15,264 nucleotides of DNA, from positions 1 to 15,264 of the forward strand of contig JABGQJ010000061.1 in NCBI GenBank assembly GCA_018648945.1, given 5' to 3'. This document shows positions 7,270 through 14,031 of the stretch, piece after piece (within the stretch, counting starts at the first letter, position 1; each line of letters begins with the position of its first letter). Below the pieces are notes generated by a model. That model ran no database searches. It was not told the origin of the DNA and saw only the letters and a program-made list of their open reading frames with translations. Source of the stretch: Victivallales bacterium. GTDB taxonomy: Bacteria > Verrucomicrobiota > Lentisphaeria > Oligosphaerales > Lenti-02. The translations under genes and the position numbers were made by a program.

Positions 7270-7878
7270 TCACGAGCCAGCCGACTGTTCAGCAGCAGCG
7301 CGGCTCCGACAGCGGTAGACGATGGCGGGGGGGAGATTGAGCCAGGTGACGGGGCTTACCTCGACTTCGGCAAAGTACTCCTTGAGAAGGCGTCGGAAGC
7401 GAATGCCCGCAGGCAGCAACAAGCCCTGGAGATAGGCGAAGGTGGCGAAATAGCCGCCGGGACGCAGGACGGCGAGGGTGGCATCCAGGATCTCCCGCTG
7501 GAGGGACTCCGGAAATGCGGCCCAGGGCAGGCCGCTAATCACCGCATCGAGCTGCGCATGGCCGAGGCGGGAGAGTTCTTCGCCCACCTTGGCTGCCGAA
7601 CCACAGTACAGGCGTTGCTCTGGAAACTGACTGCGCCAGAATGCGGCAATCTCCTTGTTGGCTTCGAAGGCGATGAAGGTCCCCTCCGGGGATAGGCGCG
7701 AGAGAATCTCGCGGGTGAAGACGCCGGTGCCGGGGCCGTACTCCGCCACGGTGCGGACTTCCTGCCAGTCCAGCCATTCGACCATGCGGCGCGCCAACCA
7801 GCGGGAACTGGGGGCGACCGCGCCAACCGTGCCGGGTCGCCGCAGGAACTGTCCGAGAAACCGGAGGGCGCCGCTCAT
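7270..7878 (-). CDS. SAM-dependent methyltransferase, phospholipid N-methyltransferase-like (COG3963)
   Basis: This 202-residue class I methyltransferase resembles the COG3963 group, which includes enzymes methylating phosphatidylethanolamine and relatives of KsgA. The N-terminal stretch FLRRPGTVGAVAPSSRWLAR (from residue 11) is the group's hallmark. The SAM-binding loop EYGPGTG is at 46-52, the acidic ribose-binding E72 lies in FEANKE, SGLPW at 115-119 is motif IV, and the ending NLPPAIVYRC (181-190) is typical. No transmembrane helix is apparent; members act at the membrane surface. The ATG at 7878 overlaps the preceding gene's stop in an ATGA, so translation is probably coupled, and it is the last gene of the topoisomerase operon. 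The fold is certain; the lipid substrate is inferred, and an rRNA or small-molecule substrate remains possible. Confidence 0.8.
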   Translation of the reverse strand: MSGALRFLGQFLRRPGTVGAVAPSSRWLARRMVEWLDWQEVRTVAEYGPGTGVFTREILSRLSPEGTFIAFEANKEIAAFWRSQFPEQRLYCGSAAKVGEELSRLGHAQLDAVISGLPWAAFPESLQREILDATLAVLRPGGYFATFAYLQGLLLPAGIRFRRLLKEYFAEVEVSPVTWLNLPPAIVYRCRSRAAAEQSAGS

Positions 7879-9083
7879 GATGGTGTGCCTTTGTGGTCAG
7901 CCCCGTCGGTGCCAGGGCCAGGGCCGGCTGCGGGTGGGTGGGTGCCAGTGGCCATGGACTCCACCAGGGCGCACTGCCGGAAGGCGGCGCAGTCGGGAGT
8001 GCCCAGAAGCTCGTAGCGTTTCCGCTGTAGGCGCCGACCAAGCTCGTCGCCGTTGAGCACGAAGCTGGTAATGTGCCGGCCCTCGTCGCTGAAGACATGG
8101 GCCCGCCCGGATTTGCCGGTGACAATGACGGAGCCGCGGAAGCGATCACGGTAGATGTCGAGATCCGTCGCCTGGGCCAGATCCTCGCGGGCCCGGTGCA
8201 CGGGGCGCTGCTGGTTGCCGCGCTGCTCGGCGTGGGCTGTACGGCGTTCCTGCTGGCGCCCCTTGCGCTCGATGGAGTGCGCGAGGTGGCGAAGAACGGC
8301 GAACCCCTTCTCGCGGAATTCGGCCAGACGCTTCTTGCTGTGATGCGCCTCCCAGAGGTGGCTGATCTCGACCATGCGGTGGCGGGCCTCGCGCAAGGCC
8401 TCGTGCACGCGCTGGGTCGCCGACCGGGCCGTTGTCGAGGTGTCCACGAGTGCCGCTTGCAGGCCTTCCGGAGCGAGCACCTGCAGCCGCAGTTGATGCG
8501 CCTTGTTTTCGACCAACTGAACGGAGAAGGCCATCCGGGCGCCGCCGACCACGACGTAGCCAGCCACGACCTGGCCCCAGATGCGGTAGGTCAGCGAGTT
8601 GCGGCCGAAGGACTCAAGCTGTTCGTCGATCAACCGTTTCCTGCCGATGACCCGGGAAAGCAGCTCAGGCCGGGAGGAGAAGAGACGTTCGGCCCGGTCG
8701 TCGCCGATGGCCAGCAGGAAGTTGAAGAACTCCTCCCAGTAGGGCCTCCCGGTCGCCTGATAGCCAGCAAAGACATGGCCTGGCTCCGGGGCCTGGGCAT
8801 GGGCGCAGCTGGCGGAACGGCAGCCATAGCAGTAGACGAAGCCACTGCGGAAGGTCTGGTACTCGGCCAGGCACTCCCCGGCGCGGGTTAGCGCGTGGTC
8901 CGCCAGCTCCGCCGGAGAGATGCTGGGGGACCAGGCAATCTCGAACTCGTCATGCGCGGCGGGATGCACTTCCGTGCCATCGCACGCGGCAAAAGCCGCC
9001 TGGCGCAGGCTCTCAAGCGCGCGCACGGCCTCCTGAGCCTTTTCCGCCAAACGACTGCTCACAACCGGATCCTCGGGGTTCAC
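7875..9083 (-). CDS. unrecognised 402-residue protein with a C-x2-C-x4-C-x-H cluster
   Basis: I do not recognise the family. The protein is soluble, with no signal peptide or membrane helix. After a helical N-terminus (about 1-80) comes the cluster C85-x2-C88-x4-C93-x-H95, which could bind zinc or another metal. A mixed alpha/beta region (about 100-215) follows, then a long, strongly basic and charged helical stretch (about 218-305) rich in Arg, His and Gln. A compact strand-rich segment containing GSVIVTGKSGRAHVFSDEG follows (from about 320), and the Pro/Gly-rich tail is disordered. The start is a GTG whose G, T and A overlap the parC stop (GTGA at 9083-9080). No other start is usable, and the end overlaps the methyltransferase ATG. 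Such tight coupling to parC suggests a role with the topoisomerase or nucleic acid, but this is inference. Confidence 0.75.
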   Translation of the reverse strand: MNPEDPVVSSRLAEKAQEAVRALESLRQAAFAACDGTEVHPAAHDEFEIAWSPSISPAELADHALTRAGECLAEYQTFRSGFVYCYGCRSASCAHAQAPEPGHVFAGYQATGRPYWEEFFNFLLAIGDDRAERLFSSRPELLSRVIGRKRLIDEQLESFGRNSLTYRIWGQVVAGYVVVGGARMAFSVQLVENKAHQLRLQVLAPEGLQAALVDTSTTARSATQRVHEALREARHRMVEISHLWEAHHSKKRLAEFREKGFAVLRHLAHSIERKGRQQERRTAHAEQRGNQQRPVHRAREDLAQATDLDIYRDRFRGSVIVTGKSGRAHVFSDEGRHITSFVLNGDELGRRLQRKRYELLGTPDCAAFRQCALVESMATGTHPPAAGPGPGTDGADHKGTPS

Positions 9084-11782
9084 TCCAGAAAGAAAGGAGT
9101 GTCTTCATCGATGAGTTTGCGAGAACTGCGCGACGGCGGCTCGGTGGCCTCGGGCGAGGGTTCCGCAGAACCGCCCGGTTCGGGCTGGGCAGCGGGCTCG
9201 GGCACGTTTTCGGATTGGGGCGCGACGGGACCGGGGGCGGCAGCGCCATGCAGTCCGGCTCGGTTACTGCGCGACTCCCACTCCTCCGCCCGCGCCTGCG
9301 AATCGGGGGCGGGCTCCCCTTGGGCCTCCTGCGACGGCGGCGGCGGTGCCTCCTTCGGCTTCCGTTTGCGCTTGGCCCTTGGCTTGGCTTCCGGGGAAGC
9401 CGGCGGCGGCGCTTCTTCGGGGCCGGGCTCCGTCTGGGCCTCCTGCGGGGGCGGGGACGCCTCCTTCGGCTGCCGTTTGCGCTTGGCCCTTGGCTTGGCT
9501 CCCGAGGAGGCTGGCGGCAAGGCAGGGCTCTTGGCCTGGCCCGGATCCTGAGCGACGGGCGGCGGCGCCTCCTCAGCAACGGCGTCCTGCGGAGGAACGG
9601 GGGGTTCCGCGACTGCCTTCGCAGGGGGCTCTGCCTGGCTCTGCACCTCGCGATCCGCCACCGTCGCCGACTCGGTAACGGGCTCGTCGCAGGGCTCCTC
9701 CGGAGTCTCCTCGACCACCGGTTTCGGGGCTTCAGCAAGACCGCGATCAGAGACAATCACCGCCTTCACTGGGTAAGCTGTGACCTTGAACCCGCGGGCC
9801 GTGGCAGACCGCATGGCGATATCGTTGAACACCACGTCCACATGATCGACCTGGCGCCGTTCGGAGGGCTTCAGGTCAAGGCGCAGGGCCACGCCGTGAT
9901 TGGTGTGGAACCCGACGATGATGCAGCCATCCGGCAGCGCCTTGTACTCACGGTCGGTGACGAAGCGATCCACGCAGAAGCGCTTGGCGTAGTGGGCCTT
10001 GCTTTTGCGGTGTCGGTAGAGAATGCTGAAGATCTGGGTGCGGTCATGTTTGAAGAGGTACTTCACCGGCCCGATATAGAGCTTCTCGGGGATGTTGATG
10101 ACGCGGAACGTGCCGTCGTTCCGAAGCAGCAGAAGCTGGTCGTACTCCGTGCAAACCAGGGGGGTATCGTTCTGGTTGCTGTTGCGGACTTCGGTGCCGA
10201 CAAACTGGTTCACCCGGTCGTGCCCGACCTTGATGTTCCGCAAGGCAACTGCCTTGACGTTGACCACCTCCAGGGCCATTACCTCGGTGCGGCGCGGGTG
10301 ATCCCCCGCGAAGCGCTCGATCAGCTCCTCGAGGTAATGGATGGCAAAGTCAGTCAGGTGTTCCAGGTGGTGCCGGGTCTCGCGCATGTCCTCGAGGATC
10401 CGATCCAGCTCCTCGCGGTTCCGGTTGATATCGAAGCGGGAGATGCGCTTGATCTGCAGCTGGAGCAGTTTCTCGACGTCCTCGTCGGTGACATCGCGCT
10501 TGAGCTGGTCGCGGAAAGGAGTGAGCCCCGCATGCACCTCCGCCAGGACTTCGGGATAGGTCTTCTTTTCCTCGATCTGCTTATAGAGGCGGTTTTCGAT
10601 GAAGAGCTGCGCGAGGGTCAACCCATGGAAGCGCTCCTCGAGCTTGTGGAGCTTGATCTCAAGTTCGAGCTTGAGCAGGCGCACCAGCTGCTCGGTACAC
10701 CCGTGGACCACCTCGGTGACCGAAAGCTCCACCGGCATATTGCCGCTGATGACGACGATATTGGAGGTGACCGAGACCTCGCAATTGGTGTAGGCGTAGA
10801 GCTGGGGGATGACTTCCTTGGCGTAGATGCCTCGGGGCAGCTTCAGCTCGATCTCCACATGCTCGGCGGTGTAGTCGTTGATGCCAGCCAGCTTCATGCG
10901 CCCGCGCTTGACGGCATCCTCGATGGAGGCAGTGAGCGATTCGGTGGTGGTAGTGGCGGGAATCTCACGGATGATCAGGGTCTTCTCGTTGACCTCCTCG
11001 ATGCGGGCGCGAAGCTTGATGCGCCCTTTCCCATCGTCGTACTCGCTCACATCCATGATGCCCCCCAACAGGAAGTCGGGATAGAGCTGGAAGGGCTCCC
11101 CGCGCAGAACCGCAATCTGAGCGGCCAGCAACTCGCCGAAGTTGTGCGGCAGGACCCGCGTGCTCATCCCGACCGCGATGCCGTCCGCGCCCATCATCAG
11201 CAACACGGGCACCTTGGCCGGCAACGTCACCGGTTCCTGGTTGCGCCCATCGTAGGAATCGATGAACTCGGTGGTCTCGCGGTTGAAGAGGACCTCGCGC
11301 GCCAACGGGGTGAGGCGACACTCGATATACCGGGCCGCCGAGGCCGGATCGCCGGTATAGATGTTGCCGAAGTTCCCCTGCCGGTCGATGAAGTACTCTT
11401 TGTTCGCCAGCACGACCAGGGCGCTGCCGATGGAGGCATCGCCATGGGGGTGGTACTGCATGGTGTGGCCGATGACATTCGCCACCTTGTGGAAGCGACC
11501 ATCGTCGATGCTGTGCATCGAGTGGAGGATCCGACGCTGCACCGGCTTGAGCCCGTCGCCCACGTCCGGGATCGCCCGGTCGCGGATGACGTAGGAGGCG
11601 TACTCCAGGTAGCTGGTGGCCATCATCCGCCCGAGGCGGTCGTCGCCATCGACCTCGACGCCGAGGTCTGGCAAGACGATGCCAGGCTCGGCTGACGGCG
11701 TGGCGACCGGCAGCTGTTCGGGAGCCGCCGGATCGGGGATGGGGGGGGCGCTTGGTTGGTCTGACATGTGGGGTCGATTCAC
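9080..11782 (-). CDS. parC: type IIA DNA topoisomerase subunit A (Topo IV ParC-like)
   Basis: ParC is the DNA-cleaving subunit of a type IIA topoisomerase that passes one duplex through another, decatenating or relaxing chromosomes together with ParE. The winged-helix core runs from about residue 45, with the active-site Arg-Tyr pair R151-Y152 in SAARYIECRL, YHPHGD at 110-115 and GIAVGMSTRVLPHNF downstream. A coiled-coil tower follows. The C-terminal DNA-wrapping domain is short and divergent, lacks a gyrase QRRGGKG box, and ends near residue 680, supporting Topo IV over gyrase. The last 220 residues or so are a Pro/Glu/Ala-rich tail with two Lys/Arg-rich blocks, ending in DEDTPFFLE. The open frame begins at GTG 11782 with a weak GGTG seven bases before; an ATG five codons in (11767) is an equally plausible start. 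It lies 34 bases after parE. Confidence 0.9.
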   Translation of the reverse strand: MNRPHMSDQPSAPPIPDPAAPEQLPVATPSAEPGIVLPDLGVEVDGDDRLGRMMATSYLEYASYVIRDRAIPDVGDGLKPVQRRILHSMHSIDDGRFHKVANVIGHTMQYHPHGDASIGSALVVLANKEYFIDRQGNFGNIYTGDPASAARYIECRLTPLAREVLFNRETTEFIDSYDGRNQEPVTLPAKVPVLLMMGADGIAVGMSTRVLPHNFGELLAAQIAVLRGEPFQLYPDFLLGGIMDVSEYDDGKGRIKLRARIEEVNEKTLIIREIPATTTTESLTASIEDAVKRGRMKLAGINDYTAEHVEIELKLPRGIYAKEVIPQLYAYTNCEVSVTSNIVVISGNMPVELSVTEVVHGCTEQLVRLLKLELEIKLHKLEERFHGLTLAQLFIENRLYKQIEEKKTYPEVLAEVHAGLTPFRDQLKRDVTDEDVEKLLQLQIKRISRFDINRNREELDRILEDMRETRHHLEHLTDFAIHYLEELIERFAGDHPRRTEVMALEVVNVKAVALRNIKVGHDRVNQFVGTEVRNSNQNDTPLVCTEYDQLLLLRNDGTFRVINIPEKLYIGPVKYLFKHDRTQIFSILYRHRKSKAHYAKRFCVDRFVTDREYKALPDGCIIVGFHTNHGVALRLDLKPSERRQVDHVDVVFNDIAMRSATARGFKVTAYPVKAVIVSDRGLAEAPKPVVEETPEEPCDEPVTESATVADREVQSQAEPPAKAVAEPPVPPQDAVAEEAPPPVAQDPGQAKSPALPPASSGAKPRAKRKRQPKEASPPPQEAQTEPGPEEAPPPASPEAKPRAKRKRKPKEAPPPPSQEAQGEPAPDSQARAEEWESRSNRAGLHGAAAPGPVAPQSENVPEPAAQPEPGGSAEPSPEATEPPSRSSRKLIDEDTPFFLE
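9304..9530 (-). repeat. in-gene tandem duplication encoding AKPRAKRKR blocks in the parC tail
   Basis: Two copies of a unit of about 111-114 bases lie next to each other inside parC. The segment starting GCCTCCTTCGGC on the plus strand occurs at 9348 and again at 9459, and GGGCCTCCTGCG occurs at 9322 and 9436. Each copy encodes roughly 37-38 residues: a basic AKPRAKRKR(Q/K)PKEA block followed by a Pro/Gln/Glu-rich linker. The copies have diverged at several positions, so the duplication is not brand new. Confidence 0.75.
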
Positions 11783-11816
11783 GAAGTGGCACCACTCGCC
11801 GGGTCGGAGCGAGCGG

Positions 11817-13643
11817 TCAGATTGTTAGCAGATGGTCCATAATGTAGGACCGGCGTTTCGGGGTGTTCTTTCCCATGAAGAACTCCAGCAGCTTGGGGAC
11901 CATGCGCTGGCTGTCCACGGAGACTTTGCGGATGCGGATGTCATCGCCAATGAACTGGCCAAACTCCTTCGGCGATATCTCCCCGAGCCCCTTGAAGCGG
12001 GTGACCTCGTTGGCCTTGCCGAGGCGGACCACCGCCCGGTCCCGCTCCTCCTCGCTGTAGCAGTATACCGTCTCCTTCTTGGTCCGCACCCGGAACAGGG
12101 GCGTGTCCAGAATGTAGAGATGCCCGGAGTGCACAAGCTGCTCGAAGAAGGTGAGGAAGAAGGTGATGAGCAGAATGCGGATATGGGCACCGTCCACATC
12201 CGCATCGGTGGCGATGATCACCTTCTGGTAGCGCAGGCTGTCGAGCCCGTCCTCCACGCCGAGGGACTGCATGATGAAGTACAGCTCCTCGTTCTTGTAG
12301 ACGGTCTCCTGGCGGTGCCCGAGCACGTTCAGCGGCTTGCCCTTGAGCGAGAAGATGGCCTGGGTATCCACGTCGCGGCAACTGATCAGCGAGCCGGCGG
12401 CGGACTGGCCTTCGGTCAGGAAGATCATCGACTGCTCGCCGAGGAACTCGCCCTTCCGGGGCCGGGCGTCGTTCAGGTGGTACTTGCAGTCCCGGAGCTT
12501 GGGGATCTTCAGCCGGGTCTTCTTCTCCCGGTCCTTGGCCTGGCGCTTGACGTTTTGGATCTCCTTGCGCAGGCGCTCGTTCTGGGAGCTCTTGTCGAGC
12601 AGGGCCTCGGCCACTTCCGGGCGTTTGTGCAGATGGGTGCAGACCGCATCCTTGATGCGCCCGACCAGCTCGGCGCGGATGTCGGTATTGCCGAGCTTGT
12701 TCTTGGTCTGGGACTCGAAGATCGGGCTCTTCAGCTTGATGGCAACCGCACCGACGATGCCGTTGCGCACATCGTTGCCGTTCATCGTCTTGCCGGCAAA
12801 CTCATTGACGCCCTTGAGGACGCCCTCGCGGAAGGCGGATTGGTGCGTGCCCCCGTCGTTGGTGTATTGCCCGTTCACGAAGGAGTAGTAGCTCTCGCCG
12901 AAGCCCGGCGAGTGACAGAAGGCGAACTCCAACTGCTCGCCCCGGAAGTAGACAATGTCGTAGAGTCGCTCCCCGTCCACCTTGTCGTCCAGCAGGTCCA
13001 GCAACCCATTCTTGGAATGGAAACGCTCCTCGCCGAAGTGGAGCGAGAGACCGGTGTTCAGGTAGGCGTAGGAGAGCAGGCGCCGCCGGATCAGCGACTC
13101 GTCGAACCGGAACTCCCCGAAATACTGCGCGCCCGGGTGGAAGGTGACCTCGGTGCCGTTCACCTGGTCGGACGCACCGTCCGTCTCCGCGACAAGAGCC
13201 CCATTCTCGAAGGCCGCACGCTTGAACTTCCCCTCCCGGTGCGAAGTGGCCACGAAGGAAGATGAGAGCGCGTTCACAGCCTTCAGCCCGACCCCGTTCA
13301 GGCCGACGGAGAACTGGAATACATCGTCGTTGTACTTGCCGCCCGTGTTGATGCGGGACACGCAATCGACCAGCTTCCCAAGGGGGATGCCGCGCCCGTA
13401 GTCGCGCACGGAGATCTCTCCCTCCTCGCCGAGGAAGACGTCAATCTTCTTCCCGTACCCCATGATGTACTCGTCGATACTGTTGTCGACGACTTCCTTG
13501 AGGAGCACGTAGATGCCATCGTCGGGGTCTTCCCCCGTTCCGAGGCGGCCGATGTACATGCCGGGTCTCGCCTGGATGTGTTCCAGGGAGCTCAGCGTCC
13601 TGATCTTGCTTTCGTCGTATACGGTCTTGCTGGTGTCGGTCAT
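11817..13643 (-). CDS. parE: type IIA DNA topoisomerase subunit B (Topo IV ParE-like)
   Basis: ParE is the ATPase subunit that drives strand passage with ParC. The GHKL domain shows ARPGMYIG (25-32), EVVDNSIDE with catalytic E50 and N54, DYGRGIP (81-87) and GLNGVGLKAVNALSS (114-128). The transducer follows. The TOPRIM domain has LTEGQSAAGS with E411 and the metal-binding TDADVDGAHIR with D480, D482 and D484. At 608 residues it is close to ParE length and lacks the large insert of proteobacterial GyrB. The TOPRIM entry EGQSAAGS differs from the commoner EGDSAGGS, as in divergent ParE lineages. The ATG at 13643 lacks a strong nearby ribosome-binding site; AGGAAGGG is about 17 bases or more upstream. 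It follows the zinc-ribbon gene by 39 bases and precedes parC by 34, so one transcript is likely. Confidence 0.93.
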   Translation of the reverse strand: MTDTSKTVYDESKIRTLSSLEHIQARPGMYIGRLGTGEDPDDGIYVLLKEVVDNSIDEYIMGYGKKIDVFLGEEGEISVRDYGRGIPLGKLVDCVSRINTGGKYNDDVFQFSVGLNGVGLKAVNALSSSFVATSHREGKFKRAAFENGALVAETDGASDQVNGTEVTFHPGAQYFGEFRFDESLIRRRLLSYAYLNTGLSLHFGEERFHSKNGLLDLLDDKVDGERLYDIVYFRGEQLEFAFCHSPGFGESYYSFVNGQYTNDGGTHQSAFREGVLKGVNEFAGKTMNGNDVRNGIVGAVAIKLKSPIFESQTKNKLGNTDIRAELVGRIKDAVCTHLHKRPEVAEALLDKSSQNERLRKEIQNVKRQAKDREKKTRLKIPKLRDCKYHLNDARPRKGEFLGEQSMIFLTEGQSAAGSLISCRDVDTQAIFSLKGKPLNVLGHRQETVYKNEELYFIMQSLGVEDGLDSLRYQKVIIATDADVDGAHIRILLITFFLTFFEQLVHSGHLYILDTPLFRVRTKKETVYCYSEEERDRAVVRLGKANEVTRFKGLGEISPKEFGQFIGDDIRIRKVSVDSQRMVPKLLEFFMGKNTPKRRSYIMDHLLTI

Positions 13644-13682
13644 CTCTGCAGGTTCGTTGCCCTTCCTGAGGGTGTCGTGCTA

Positions 13683-13874
13683 CTAGTCGTCGTCTTGAAG
13701 GCCTGACAGGTGCCCTTCGCCCTCTTCGTAGGGATCGTCGTCGTCGTCAGAGACGCTGTCGAAGATCAACGACCCCATCAGTGGAGCACCACACTCCGGG
13801 CAGGTCCCGTCATCGGTCTCGACGGCAGTTATGCTCACTTTGCTCTCGCAGTACGGGCAGGTCATCTTCTCCAT
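13683..13874 (-). CDS. small zinc-ribbon protein with acidic tail
   Basis: This 63-residue protein has two CxxC motifs, CPYC (6-9) and CPEC (25-28), spaced as in a zinc ribbon of rubredoxin or FmdB style. A short linker follows, then a strongly acidic tail: five consecutive Asp residues, an EEGEG patch and a terminal DDD. I cannot name a family. The frame is open further upstream to 13949, but that part looks non-coding. The start chosen is the ATG at 13874 (MEKMTC...); the ATG at 13865 three codons later is equally possible and has GGAG just before it. It lies between rho and parE, 39 bases before parE, and is probably the first gene of the topoisomerase operon. Nucleic-acid or protein binding is a plausible role, not demonstrated. 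Confidence 0.65.
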   Translation of the reverse strand: MEKMTCPYCESKVSITAVETDDGTCPECGAPLMGSLIFDSVSDDDDDPYEEGEGHLSGLQDDD

Positions 13875-13941
13875 TGGTCTCGTAGCCTCGTTTGTCCGTA
13901 GGTTCGTAAAGTTCGGCGAATATCGAATCGAGCCTCCGGGC

Positions 13942-13957
13942 GACCGCACGAGCGGTC
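13942..13957. other. perfect 6-bp hairpin in the rho to zinc-ribbon gap
   Basis: GACCGC and GCGGTC flank ACGA. It is the third hairpin-forming element in this 157-base gap: CGGTT/AACCG lies at 13987-13999 and CCCGG/CCGGG at 14013-14030, the last directly after the rho stop. None is followed by a T-tract in the direction of transcription. They may form the end of the rho mRNA or the leader of the next gene; no good sigma-70 promoter was seen here. Confidence 0.4.
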
Positions 13958-14031
13958 TCCACAGGCAATCTTACTGCGTCCCAAACCGGTTCGCAACCGA
14001 ACGCCGTCCAAGCCCGGAAAATACGCCGGGT

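Noticed and set aside
7258..7271. GAGCG-CAAA-CGCTC hairpin at the methyltransferase stop as an intrinsic terminator
   Set aside because: The stem is only five pairs, overlaps the stop codon and is not followed by a T-run on the minus strand.
9215..11695. Long plus-strand open frame of 826 codons opposite parC
   Set aside because: It lies antisense to a clearly conserved parC and its translation shows no domain, only Leu/Val/Asp/Gly patterns typical of the complement of G+C-rich codons.
11832..13265. Plus-strand open frame of 477 codons opposite parE
   Set aside because: It is antisense to parE, has no recognisable motif, and has the same biased composition as other antisense frames here.
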